DNA of 64,000 nucleotides, taken from contig CM055095.1 of assembly GCA_029204225.1 (NCBI GenBank), positions 60,825,597 to 60,889,596 on the forward strand, in the 5' to 3' direction. Positions 11,501-27,295 of this stretch are shown one piece after another. A program made the translations under genes and the position numbers. Under the pieces are notes generated by a model that was not told the origin of the DNA, made no database searches, and saw only the letters and a program-made list of their open reading frames with translations. Origin of the DNA: Diphasiastrum complanatum (Eukaryota; Streptophyta; Lycopodiopsida; Lycopodiales; Lycopodiaceae). Position 1 is the first letter of the stretch; each line of letters starts with the position of its first letter.

Positions 11501-14438
11501 TGTTTGCAAAAAATCGCTTTAGCTTGGTGATACTGCAGCAAAAGTACACGATTTTTAGCTCAAAATGTAGATAATCAGGTCTACTTTTTGAATGGTAAAT
11601 ACAAAATTTTCAAAACTGGACTTGCGTAGGTTGAAAGAACTCTCTGCTGGTGGGGATGATCGTATGTAGCTTGCAACTTCTGCACGTCTGCTACTTACAG
11701 TGAGTCTCACTATTTTTCTCATAGCTTGTCAGCAACACATCCGATTCTTGAGATTGTTGATGTGCTAGAGAGGACACTTCAAGGGCTTTTTAATGGTGCA
11801 AAGAGCATCTTATTTGGTAAACAATGCCAAAGTTATAGCCTTCTGAACAAGTTATGAGCTTTCTGGTTAGAAAGCTTTTCAATGAAAGAAAAATCGCCTT
11901 ATTTGGCCCAACAACGCCAAAGTTAATGCTGTCTGAACTTTCTGCTTCAATACCAGATGTCAAGAACTTAATTCAGGAACATTAAGGTTTCTTCCAGCAT
12001 CAATACCGAATCCAACCCAGGAAATTGGAGACTTCATTTCATGCATAGTTGCCCGTTCCGGAACGGAATGCATTCTGTTACGTAACATGTCTCAAAAAAA
12101 TAATTAAGAAAATTCATAATTATTTAACAAAGGAATAACAAAGGGAAAAAAAAATTATTTTATTTAGTGCCATGTTCCGATCCTGTACATTTTGGAACGT
12201 ACAGAACGTTTCGACTGGTTTGGGTCGGAACGGGTTTGTAAGATTTCACACAAAGAGGTTTTGAGGTTTAACTTGAAATTAGTGCCTGAGCCTCTGTAGC
12301 AGGTGTTAGAAGAGAGCAGGTGTTCAAGCACCTTAGAAAACTGCCAAACCAATCTGAATTTTGCAGCAACCAAAAAGCTTGGAAGATATATACCCAATTC
12401 TCCAAACATGTTCTGAAATGTGTGCTGAGGAAGCGGATTGCGGACGCGGACACGCGTCCGGACGCGGACACGGCGTCCGTTTTTATTTTTATTTTTTGGA
12501 ATTACCCACTCTAGCAAAGCAGACAGATTTTAACCAGTGGATGCCAAAGGATGAAAAAGATGGAGTCCCATTTGCACCCCCAAACCTTAATTTGCAATAA
12601 GGCCTCCAAGCCAAGCTGTTGTATGCCCCACAATAGGAAGCATACTGATAACAAGATATGCACAAACTTCCTAAAAAATCTAAAATAAGTGACAACTCCT
12701 TGTGTTGATTTCCACTGACCATGCTTCTGGAGAGAGAGAAAATAAGTTCTCCTGCAACAATCTGGTGACAGGATCTAAGACCAGATGTCACATCAAAAAT
12801 CTGATCTCTCTGGAGTAAACTTGAGGCAGAACTTCAAATTCAGGATTTTTTCTCAAATCCCCCAGTCTGTTCTGAAACAAATTAAGTGCCCATTTTCTTC
12901 AAATATCTGATAAATTTTGAAAGTGGATTCCAACCTGTCTTTTCCTAAAAATTGAGACCAAAGCTATGAACAAAACACCAGAGCTATTCTTGCAATATAG
13001 CTGAGGAGAAATGGCAGTATGCTGATGAATTTAATGAACAAAAATGACAGATTGAGAGCGGATTAAGAATACTAATGAATTCAAGCTTATACTTGCTCAA
13101 ATCCTATGCATGCTAGCTAAGATCTTGATCTATGATATCTAGGCTAAGCAGACAGTCTCTGAACAATTATCTGAAAAAATTAGGCTCAATCATCCTATTT
13201 ATAGGCTATTGGGGGCCTGAATTAGGTCGGTGTCTGCGACCCACCATTAGGAACCAATGATAATGTCAATATAGAATGATATCAATGTATTATACTAAAC
13301 TTAGGTCCCAAATAACATTGACTAAAATAACATGGGGCTTGATGCTCGAGCAGCTGCCTGTGAAACAACTGTAAGTACTGGTAACAAAATGAAGAAGATT
13401 AAGTGCTTCTGCATGGAGAGCATTTACCATTCAAAACGAAATGTAAGTTGCAAGCAAGTTAGTGACTTCTGTCTAACCGGGACAACGTAAATGGAGGCTC
13501 TTTGTCAAAGGCTTCTCAGCCCATCAAACTATTTCAGAAAGTTTTAAAATTACTGCAGATTGAGCATTATCTCAACAGCTTTTGACTCAAAGTCTAGCTG
13601 GTTCTTAACAGGATGTTCCCTATCTATGCTGTTTTTATGATGGCTGGTCCAGCTAGTGGAACCAAACATCTAGTGTAGTGTGAACTGACTCTTCTGATTT
13701 ATTTTGCAGATCCTTTATTTCTTGTACAAGGTATCTCTGATGGGATGGATTGCATTTTATTCAAATATTTTTTCATTCTTTTCGGGTCTTCCTCTCTACA
13801 ATGATTGGTATGCCTCATTCTACAGCACAGTTTTTACAGCCTTACCTGTTGGTGTTTTGGGGACTCTGGACCAAGATGTCACAGCTTCTGAATGTCTGAG
13901 ATTCCCACAGCTCTATCGAGCAGGGAAAGAACGGGAACTTTTCAACAAAGAACAAATTATTTATGCACTGGCCAACTCTCTGTATGCGTCTCTTGTTATC
14001 TTTTTCTTTCCTGTTGCGCTTTATCTATTAGAGGCATTTAGGCCAGGTGGCCAGGTTGCGTCTCTTCAAGATTTTGGTGCTGCGCTTTTTACTGGTCTGG
14101 TCCTGGTTCCAAACTTGCAAGTTCTTACAATTGTTCAGTACTTTACATGGATTCATCATTTGACAATTTGGGGTAGTATTATAAGCTGGTACGTGTTTTT
14201 GATGGTCTATGGTGCCTTTCCACCTCGACTGGCAACCGTAGCTTACAAAGAGTTCCTGGAAGCATTGGCTCCTTCAGCAAGCTACTGGTTATTGCAATTG
14301 ATTGTTGTAGCTGGGGCTCTTTTGCCGGACTTTTTGCTGCGGAGCATACGATGGTACTGTTGGCCATATGACTATCAATTAATAATGGAAACATCCACTA
14401 ACCAAGATATAAGACATCAAGAACCGGAGAGTCATTAG
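8556..14438 (+). CDS. P4-type ATPase (aminophospholipid flippase, ALA4-12-like), last two exons
   Basis: P4 ATPases flip phospholipids from the outer to the cytosolic leaflet of plasma-membrane, Golgi or endosomal membranes, normally with a CDC50-type beta subunit. Two exons are seen. The first is 8556-8654 (33 codons), after cttcacag and before gtgagt, and encodes the end of the hinge/P-domain region ending [20 protein letters not shown]. The second is 13710-14438 (242 codons and TAG), after ttttgcag, and encodes six hydrophobic segments (TM5-10), with [37 protein letters not shown] and [13 protein letters not shown]. Exon phase is 0 and the joint matches the family. VHGHW-YRRIS and [12 protein letters not shown] point to the ALA4-12 group rather than ALA1-3. 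The C-terminal tail after TM10 is short (about 28 residues). The actuator, nucleotide-binding and DKTGT regions lie left of the window. The intervening 5055-bp intron houses a dead copia element. The gene looks intact where visible. Confidence 0.88.
8985..9390. repeat. Imperfect inverted repeat of an LTR segment
   Basis: The reverse complement of about 8985-9150 reads catcaaggcgtcttccagcatc ... acaatacaagaccatcaaagctcc. This aligns with the plus strand at 9230-9370 (catcaagccttcctctagcatt ... acaatacaagagagcatcaaagcttc). The arms are roughly 150 bp and, by eye, about 70% identical, around a centre near 9190. A third copy in plus orientation lies at 11955-12035, so the module belongs to the copia element in the same intron. 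Confidence 0.6.
9390..11590 (-). pseudogene. Decayed Ty1/copia element in the ALA intron (gag, protease, integrase parts)
   Basis: Right to left on the minus strand: gag N-terminus ([19 protein letters not shown] near 11500-11445) and further gag to about 11000; a CCHC knuckle ([14 protein letters not shown] near 10810-10765, with D at the His position); a protease region ([18 protein letters not shown] near 10620-10560, then IQLPNGDL near 10485); integrase end ([10 protein letters not shown] and related text near 9870-9700). The protease active-site Ser-Gly context is damaged, and RT and RNase H are missing. Stops and frameshifts are frequent. The flanking LTR-like repeats at 9200-9390 and 11955-12035 suggest these are the element's own ends. 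Confidence 0.75.
11940..12045. repeat. Direct copy of the 9200-9390 LTR-like segment
   Basis: The sequence atgtcaagaacttaattcaggaacattaag ... cagcatcaataccgaatccaacccaggaaattggag matches 9215-9285 (atgtcaagaatttaacccaggagcatcaag ... caatccaatccagggaattagag). Same orientation, about 2.7 kb apart and flanking the copia internal region, so they are read as the two LTR remnants. Confidence 0.6.
12053..12087. repeat. Three back-to-back perfect palindromes
   Basis: CCGTTCCGGAACGG (12053-12066), GAATGCATTC (12066-12075) and TGTTACGTAACA (12076-12087) follow each other with no spacer and a one-base overlap. All three are exact reverse-complement palindromes of 14, 10 and 12 bp. Confidence 0.85.
12088..13709 (+). 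other. 3' part of the ALA intron
   Basis: No gene. Contains a CpG-rich hairpin, CGGACGCG (12441-12448) and CGCGTCCG (12453-12460) around gaca, followed by a second imperfect copy. A block at 12184-12225 (tgtacattttggaacgta...) is shared with 27076-27115. The acceptor polypyrimidine tract and ttttgcag end it at 13709. Confidence 0.5.
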
Positions 14439-16676
14439 ATTGCCTCTTTTGCAAAATTTCTACAGAAGTTGAGTTTGCAACACAAAGGATTCCATATGTC
14501 ACAAAAGATCCATGTTTATCAACCTCTATTGCTTGTGACCATTTCATTGTGAAGTAGCATGCCTATAGTTTATCATGCCAATGTGCCCTTCATTGCTCAT
14601 TTGTGTTGGTTAAAAAAGTGTACGTGCTCGGTTAAAGGTCATAATACACTTGAGAAACAATATGCTAGTAATAGACGTCTTGCAACCTCTGGCAGCTTTT
14701 TCAGCATTGTGACAAGACAGACTGTGTGCAAGCTACAATATTTCTTTGCAAGACGGCAAATTTCTAGACTGCAAAAAATCTTCTCAAGTCCACTAGCATG
14801 CTGAGATGCCTTGAGTTACTTGTTTGTGAAGTGTGATTCAAAGTCCAATCTGCCAAGAGATTACGCTCATGGACGCAATTATGTACTAGAGAACAATTTG
14901 TTTGCCTATGCTCTCAATACATGTGTGGATGAGCGATATTTTATCGACACATATTTCCATTTTCCCTGGGGAAAAAGTCTGACTGGGATTGCTAAAATTT
15001 GGCAGTGCCAGTAAGTCACGCTGTGGGGATGACAGTTTTCACCAACAGTCGGTTTGATAGTTGTTTTGCTATTATCTACCTGAGGACTTTTCATAAGTGC
15101 TACTGACCCTTGCCTTGGCTGTAGACTTTTTGCTATAAAACAACATGGCTTTCTGTAGATAAGCCTTAAGCTTGTCTTAATGAATGAATTCACAACAGTA
15201 GGGGCAAATTATATTTCAATATTCTTTTTTAAGCTTCCATTGACATTGATATACCTTGAAAGTGATGTAGTTTTCTAATTTACATTCGAACAATCACTGT
15301 TGCTGAAGCATTGACTGAGTCATCCTAGTTTTGTACATGTTAGAGCCTAACCCCATGTAAGGTACTTTATAAATAAGGTCAAAAAGTCTCTGAGGTTTAC
15401 GTTGACAGTCTCTCCTCTCTCCGGTGGAATGCACGTTCTTTCTGCTCTCTCCGGTGGAATGTGCATGTGCTATGTGGCAGCCTGTCATTGGCTGTCCACA
15501 TCCACATTCCACCACAAATGTAATTCTTTGAGCTAAGAAAAGGCAAGCTTTTTCTAACTTGAGGTGAATACTGTCTTTTTCCAATTGTTTTGGTTTTATA
15601 TTAGCAGCCATAACAAAATTTAATTTGTCAAACTTAAATAGACTGTAACACTGGCGACACAGTCGACTTAGGTTCAAACAAGGTAGTTGTTTTATTGCAT
15701 AGCAAGGTGCTGCCAAAGTGCTGTCTTTTGGTCATTTTGTTGGTTTTAACTGAATAATGGCTTGATATATGAATGTTCTTCGTGAAGCCCTAAATATTAG
15801 TCATGGTTCGTCATTTGGAGCTGGGATCATCTATATCAAAAGGATAATATGCAACGAAAGAACGATAACTTGTGCATAAATCTTATATTTCTGCTCATAT
15901 ATGAGAGTCTTTTTTTGAATTATGGCGAGCAAGAATCCAAAATTTTAAAAAGTACAATTACGAGATCTTATGAATTTTTTCAGATTCCATCCAAACGTGA
16001 CTCACGAGTTTGAAATTCATCGGTTCCACTTTCATGACATTTGATTTACGAGTTCCAAATTCATGAGAGTATTTCAAGCTCATGACTTTCAACTCTATTC
16101 AGTAAAAAGTTAATGATTTCAAATGATCCAATTCTCTGTTACCACTCTCCAATAGAGATTGAAGAAGCATACATCAAGTATTTTACCCAAAAGTAGAAGA
16201 GAACCAAATATGAGAAGATACTATTGACTCCAAGCTTTCTAAAAGTGGAATGCCATTTAGGTTTTGCTATTCCAACACAAAGTTTGTTATTTATAGTTGA
16301 GAGAGATGACTCTCTCCTCTCTCTAGATGGGTTTGGCCTATCTTATCCGAAACTTGACCTAAATTAGTCATAATGGCCAAAATTGTCAGGTAAAACTAAG
16401 AATGAACTTTTGCGAGTGAATTTGGACCTAACTTAAAAAAATGACCATGTACATTGGTTTTACACGTGTGAAATAACCATGTACACTTTATTTGCTAATT
16501 TGGACTTAGTTAGGTGAAAATCGCCAAACTAACTAGAAAGTTAGAAAACACAATTTCCACACTCCCTCTTCAACTAGTTTTAAAATAGATTAAGAACGTA
16601 ATCCAAAATGTGATCTATGGTTTATGAACAAGTTTTTTTCCAATAATTTGGTGAAAATATCAACCATACATTCCTT
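14439..16676 (+). other. ALA 3' flank; hairpin and repeat-bearing non-coding DNA
   Basis: The 3' UTR of the flippase should start here; no poly(A) site is certain. A 17-bp duplication, ctctctccggtggaatg, occurs at 15415 and 15445. A stem-loop spans 15453-15513. A TATA-like tttataaata lies near 15367. Together these suggest a retroelement terminal region. Nothing recognisable is encoded. Confidence 0.4.
15453..15513. repeat. Compound stem-loop
   Basis: GGTGGAATGTG (15453-15463) is the exact reverse complement of CACATTCCACC (15503-15513). Inside it, ATGTGGCAGCC pairs with GGCTGTCCACAT with one bulged base, leaving a loop of about 7 nt. Confidence 0.7.
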
Positions 16677-17990
16677 TCAATAAACATGTTGAAGCTTCAC
16701 CTCCTTTGCCAACACTTGATTTCTCATAAAATGATGTGCAATCTCAATGTGCTTGCTCTTTGCATTCAAAATTGGGTTGTTAGCCAAACTTTGACTTAAA
16801 AGGTTGTTACAAAATATGATTGGAGTCTTCTTAGAATCCAGCAAGTGAAGATCCAATAGCATCCTCTTGATCCATAGAATTTCCTTGGTGCATTTAGTCA
16901 ATGTTTTGTACTTGGCCTCGGTGGAAGATAGTGAATTAATTGCTTGTTTCTTCGACATCCAAGAGATAGCTCCATATTCAATGAAAATAGCGTATGCGCT
17001 TATGAATTTTCTATCCATATTATCACCTCCAAAGCTGAATCTGAAAATCCAAAAAGTTAGGTGTAAATCCTCCGTACATGATGCCAAAATCTCTAGATCC
17101 CGAATGTATCTCAATACTTTTTTTCATAGTTTCCAATGAGACTCACTAGGATTTTTCATAAATTGACTTAATCTACCAACACAATAGCTTAGATCTAGTT
17201 TTGTGTGATTAGATATTTCTATAGAGAATGTCTTTGAAGGATCTTTCATTACCTCTTATATTAACTTTACATTAGAGTCCATAGGTGTAGAAACAAATAT
17301 GCATTCATCCATATAAATTTTTTTGATAATAGAGTTAGCATACTTCTCTTGACAGATACCAAAATCTTAAACCTCAAACTCATTTTTGAGAGCTATCTTG
17401 ATATCATCTATATCTTGCCTATTATCACCACTCAAAATAATGTATCTATATAGATTAAGAGGATAGTAACATCATTACCATTCATTCTAAAGTAGAATGA
17501 ATGATCATATTCACTCATAATGAAGTTTTGAGAGAGTAAAAAAGTGTTAAGCTTAGCATACCAACTCCTTGGTGGTTGAGCCCATATAAACTCTTTTGAA
17601 GAAGCACACCATATTAGGCTTGTTTTGAGAAGTGTAGATCTCGGGTTGCTCCATGTAAACTTCACCATCAAGATCTTCATTCAAGAAAACATTAGAAACA
17701 TCCATTTGCCATAGATCCCAACCAAAAAGTGTAACAAGTGAAATGATAATTCGAATGCTTACTATTTTTGCCACGGGTGCAAAGGGTTCATCATAGTCAA
17801 TATTATGCTCTTGAACATATGCTTTTCCACCAACCTTGCTTTGTACTTGTTGATAGATCCATCTTTGTTTGTCTTCACCTTGAAGATCCATTTACATCCA
17901 ATTGCCTTCATGTCTTGTGGAAGCTTCAACAACCTCCAAGTATTGTTTTTCATAAGAGCTTAATGTTGGATTTCTATCCCTTTTTCTCTA
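16677..17990 (-). pseudogene. Ty1/copia RT-RNase H remnant
   Basis: Right to left: RT start (MKNNTWRLLKLPQDMKAIGC, KWIFKVKTNKDGSINKYKAR near 17950-17830), palm (FAPVAKIVSIRIIISLVTLF, WQMDVSNVFLNEDLDGEVYM near 17790-17650), a degraded primer-grip and YVDD region near 17480-17450, and RNase H (SAYAIFIEYGAISWMSKKQA, SSTEAKY, then HIEIAHHFMRNQVL near 17000-16690). At least three frameshifts. The protein is close to the fragment at 39.9-41.5 kb, so both are copies of one family. Confidence 0.85.
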
Positions 17991-19164
17991 TCTTTAAATC
18001 CAATCTTTAATCTAAATCCATAGCAATAGAAAGACATCATGCTTGAAAAAATCTAGCTTTCTGTATCTTTGAAAACATGGAAAAATAAGGCTTGCAAAGC
18101 AAAGTCATCAAAACAACTACAAAGTGTCAATCATAAAACTATAACAACATCAATTAAGGTACCAACATAAGAAGGCCCAAAAAGAAACATCATAAAAAAG
18201 TTCTAAGGACCCAAAAAAAGCAGGAGATCAAATTTAAAATCACCAAGGCAGGTTAAATAGTACTATCAATCTCAATATTTGACAATAGGAGAATAGCAAG
18301 CTAGAAAAGCCATGTCATAAAAAAGCTACGAAGTGCCAGTTATATAAATGTATCAACTCGAGTTAACATTAGAGGAAGTTTGAGTTCAAAAAGGGCCGCA
18401 TATGAATCCGTGCCAAGATCTCTTTTCCATTTTGTTACTATTTTCAACCAATATCTGTGAATCGCCATAACTTTTTAGTAGTAGCTCAGAATTATGACAT
18501 CTAATATATCATTGGAAAGTGCTTGACGAGCGCTTTCCAACGCACCAATTTTTGTTGCATTCTGATATGGCAATCAAAAGTTATGCCCTTTTTAGTGTAA
18601 ACTCAAAATGTGACTCAAAGAAGTAACGTTACGTTAAAGCCACTATGTCAAGAAACTATTGGGCCACATGTACAAAAGAAGTGAATAAAAGTGAATAAAA
18701 AAATGAAAAAAGAATATTGACAAAAGGCCCTTTTTGTGTTTAAACTTCCTCTAATGGGTCCCAAATTATTGTTATCCATTAGCAAAACAACGAGTCTAGA
18801 ATTTCAACAGGGGAGTAGAATTTCAACAGGGGAGTAGCAGGCTAGAAAAGTCACGTCCTTACAAAAGCTACAAAGTGCCAATTATATAACTATATCAACT
18901 CAAGCTATGGTCCCAAATTACTATAATCCATTGGCAAAATCCAAATCCGGATTTACAATGGCTGGTAATACATGTAACGTATTAAATGAAATCTCAACAC
19001 TCTCTATCTCTAACTATTTGTGCCATAAATTTCATTGCAAACCCGTCATCTTTTCTTCTTCCATAGACTCACTAACAAAACCAACAATACAAATTGGTAC
19101 TTTTTAAACCAACCATCATCAAATCAATTATAATCTATGAAGATGTAAAATTTTCATAGCACTA

Positions 19165-19165
<1 letters not shown>
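17991..19165. other. Non-coding DNA with a duplicated module
   Basis: About 75 bp at 18292-18365 (tagcaagctagaaaagccatgtcat ... gtatcaactcgag) is repeated at 18835-18905 (tagcaggctagaaaagtcacgtcct ... atatcaactcaag). A 19-bp unit, gaatttcaacaggggagta, is doubled at 18797-18834, and ggtcccaaatta recurs at 18768 and 18908. A small stem ggaaagtgc/gcgctttcc lies near 18515-18540. No gene seen. Confidence 0.5.

Positions 19166-19229
<64 letters not shown>
19166..19229. repeat. (TG)n microsatellite
   Basis: About 64 bp of uninterrupted tg dinucleotide, roughly 32 repeats. Confidence 0.98.
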
Positions 19230-19232
<3 letters not shown>

Positions 19233-21879
19233 ATCTCTAATGCATTTACTTTTCTTGCATGGATTTCCTAACTTCCAAAACTTATACACTAGAGGATTGT
19301 TTACTTATGACAACCAATGCAATTGGAAAACTATCAAAGATTTTTGTCGTTTTCATTTTGATTTTTGTGATTCAAATTTGAAATGAATGAGCTAGCATGA
19401 TGCAATTAAGATTTGACCCACTCGTAAGCCATGTAGCGGATGTTGTTCTTTGGTTTGTGTGAAAATTGTCGAATGGAAGCAAGCCTTTTATATGTTCTTG
19501 TTTGAAAGCTACGTCTATTTGTAGATTCATCCCATATGAAAGTTCTAAGGTAGAATGAGTCAAAGAAGCAAAAATATGCATATTAAAATGCTAATGAAAT
19601 TGAGGATAATCTGCTTGTTGAATGTGAAGAGAGTGAAAATGCGTCTATTGAGGATACACTTCAAAAGGAAGATCATCACATGATAGAAAAATGATCAATA
19701 TTTTGATGTTGAGGAATTGATGACTAGTAAATCAATGATGGGAATTATTTCTCATAATCATCAAATGTGAGGCTAGTGACGAGGATTGGAAAGAAGAGAA
19801 GGATTGATCCTCATTGTTGTCTTTAGTTAGCATGATAGATACGACAATCTAAGTCTATCCTAAGGAAGACTAGCCTACCTAGCCTATTAACTGATTGCTA
19901 AGCACCTTGGTCTAAATCGGATCTACCTAGTCTATGCTAAAATTTGTCTACTCCCTACTGCTAGGGTTAACCTGACTGACCTAAGATTATCTGATCCACT
20001 CCTAAGCAGATTGTCTAACTAATTATCCCAACGAAGCCTAACCTGACTATCCTAATCATTTGCTACAGATTTAATCTAAATCTAATCTACTTTAACAAGG
20101 ATCTAGACTCTACCTAAGTTCTAACCTACATTTAACGACTAGCCTATCCTAACTACTACAATCAATCCTGATATCATCATAGTCGTCCTAAAATAGATTT
20201 TGCCAAGGAGGAGTTTAAGTTTATAGAATCATAGGTAAATGGTGACGACATGATGTTGCAAAGAATGTTTGAGATGAAGAATGTTGCTATTTTTCAAGAA
20301 ACGACATATATTGTTGGAAAAAATGAAGACTTAAGCAATTCCTTATCCAAAATCCTCCAAGATGGAAATTTTAAACCCTTCCACATTGCCCTATTTATGC
20401 TTATCCAAATTGTCGGATCTCCATCTTTTCTTAAAATATGGGTAAGATTGTTCGATGGCTTCTTTCAAACAATGCATTTCCATTGCCCTGCAACGTGCTC
20501 AGGCCCTATCATTCCTGCAACGGGCGATGATGGCTGGGTCTGCTACATCTCATCTCCCTTCATTAGCCGACTCACCACCTCTTCACTTTTCTGATCTGCT
20601 GCAGTCAGTTGGCAAACTCCCACTGACATCATCATAGTTTCTGCACTTTTATTTTTAATGTCAGGATCTGGATTAATCTTAGATTTACTACAAGCTTCGC
20701 TCTTGTTTGAGCTTACTTTTGCTTAAACTTCCCCTTCGGGGTGTAGATATCTTTTCATCAATGTACCTACTAGTTTTTTCTATGAATAAATGCCAAGAGG
20801 TTCCTGATTTAGCTAGTTAACATAAACTATGTATGGCCTTGGCTACCACTTGCAATTTTCTTAATTGAATGTTTGAAATTGTAAACTTGTGCACCCCATT
20901 ATAATCTAGCTGTAACAAATTTTTAATAACGTCGTACACTTCATGACTACAAATTAAAAGGGATGAAAAGTTCCAATAGATGTCATTTTTTTTCACGAGA
21001 TAAAATTTTATGGATTGGCATTTACCACACTATGATTCTTGGTGAATCAAAATGCATCCTTAGAAGGTGGAGGCAAAAACAACTACAGCCACAAATGTCC
21101 TCACTTTGCTACAAGCCCATGCGGCCTATCTATTTCAGGTTGTTGGAACAAATTTCACTATGTCCAATTCAAAGATCGAAGGTGTGGATTTGACGAGCCA
21201 GCGACAATAAACATCCTCTAAATAAAAGGTTAAAGACTTAGAAACTTTGTTGTCTTACTTTACCACATTTGCAACTAAATCAATGAAACTCCTACATAAA
21301 AGTAGAACAATAGCGACTAATGTAAAAAAACACCATGTCCATATTTTTATTGCAAGAGGCAACAAGCTCTTCCAAAGTAGTAACTCCTTCGTCCAACAGA
21401 AAAGATCATTTCTCCAAGAGGGCTGAACAAAACTATTAAAAGTGATAATCCAACAGATGTTCCATGTAGTTTAATATTCCTGAAGATGTCATTTGAATCT
21501 ACAATAGAGCTATATAGAAATCTACAAGATAAACTACATGAGATCTCCTCATTCTACCGAATGGACAGTAGGACTTAATCTACTTCATTTCAGAATCTTC
21601 TATCTGAATCCGAAACTCCATTATGGATTGTCACTAGCTAAATTCGAAACTGACTTCCAGTTTCAAAAACACAAGACTCAATATCACATGGACGAACCTA
21701 AATATAAATATATTGAATCCTAAATATATGGCGTGCAAACTAGCTTGCCGCAGATTGCTCTTTGAATGAATTACATGAAAATTTCCATCCACATCAATTG
21801 CAAGCTCCTGCAGGATCTCCCCCAAACAGAATGTTATCAATGTCAAATTGCAGATTGTAATTGTGGGTCTTAATGCCAG
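19230..21879. other. Non-coding DNA; CTA-rich block and CDPK 3' flank
   Basis: No gene recognised. At 19850-20175 the plus strand is dense in CTA-type trinucleotides (gcctacctagcctatt, ctaacctgactatcctaatc, taatctaaatctaatctac), like a decayed short-period array. The CDPK 3' UTR (minus strand) should occupy the right end below 21880; a minus-strand AATAAA at 21346-21351 is one possible poly(A) signal, not a proven one. Confidence 0.4.
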
Positions 21880-25976
<4,097 letters not shown>

Positions 25977-27295
25977 GCCGGATTAAGAATATGATATATG
26001 ATAACCGGCCAACTTCTGATGATCAGCATACTTCTTTTGTCATCATGCAATCCTTCAGGAAATTTAGGAGAAAAAAGTTCATAATATGCAACGGTATAAT
26101 GTTTCTATCTTCTTGGAAAGCGAAGCAGAACACGGATGGCTGATATCACGATGCTAATTTTATTAAAAAAAATAACGAACATTCAGTTTATCCATTCACT
26201 CCTTGAAAAGTTACCGATATGCTTCACTAATACAAATATTCGACTCCGTCACATCCATCAACTGTGTAAATGGATGTCATCAAGAAACAAAATCACCTGT
26301 AAATGTGGATGAAACGAATGCATATTTTAACGAGACAAACCGTTCCGCTACTTGAAAATTCAGGCATACTCGAATCAGTGATATCAGTGAAAACACTTCG
26401 AAAAACTCAGTAGTATACACATCTAATCGAACATGAAAAAATCAAATAAACGAAACGTCAAACCGTGACGTAAAAATCATAAACATTGTAACTTGTAAGC
26501 CAATGAAGAGCTTTTTCTCATCATTTTCGATTTAAATTTCCGTTTCAACAATCGACTGATTTCATCACATCCAGATCTGCAACTACATAATGCAACATTA
26601 TTCAACATGACGATCTCGCAACGAGAAGGAAAAATCTGGATCCATCATCAGCCGCGACGTTTTCTTCGATACGTTTCTCGTTTCTCGTTTCTCGTTGGTT
26701 AACTTCTCGAAGGCAGGATCGTAGCATAATAAGTTACCAATCATAATAGATAATACACGAGGTCCGTTTCACACAGCAGAGGCAGGTATCCAATTAAACA
26801 CATAGGAGGAGGGGGCTTGCATATTTTGGCCTTCACGGAGGTATCTAATTCTAATTTGTCGCCCTAGCAAGAATTGATAAAAAAGAGAAGCATGCACTAC
26901 ACGTACTATGGAAGGGGCGGGGGCACAGGCCATTCTTCCTGGTAAGGATTTCCATAATTTTTTAAGCAAGGCCCGGAGGGGCCGAGCCTAAAAATTTTTA
27001 GAAAGCCGAACCGGGCGGAATGGCCTGTGACTGGCGCCTTCCATTGCGGAATGGATACTTTGATATTTTTTTACATGTACATTTTGGAACGTAATGAGCA
27101 GTTTGACTTTTTTTTTACCACTCTGACGCTGCCACGTGGCAACCTGTGCTGACGCGTAGGATGGAAAGTGCACCAAATTTTGTTTTTAAAACAAATGCAG
27201 AGACATTAAATTCGATGAATTGACTTTTCCTTGAATGAAGGAAGCAAAAGGTCATGAAATCTTCACACTACTGCCAATTCAAGAAGAAGATTGAG
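25977..27295. other. CDPK 5' flank and intergenic DNA
   Basis: The promoter and 5' UTR of the CDPK should lie here on the minus strand; no TATA box is convincing. A triple gtttctc tandem occurs near 26676-26696. The block tgtacattttggaacgta near 27076-27094 recurs in the ALA intron. No gene is recognised. Confidence 0.4.

Noticed and set aside
13704-13709. A start codon just before the second ALA exon
   Set aside because: This is the end of the intron (ttttgcag). The exon continues from 8654 in phase, and there is no ATG.
19850-20175. CTA-rich block as an interstitial telomere array
   Set aside because: No run of CCCTAAA units; the words are irregular.
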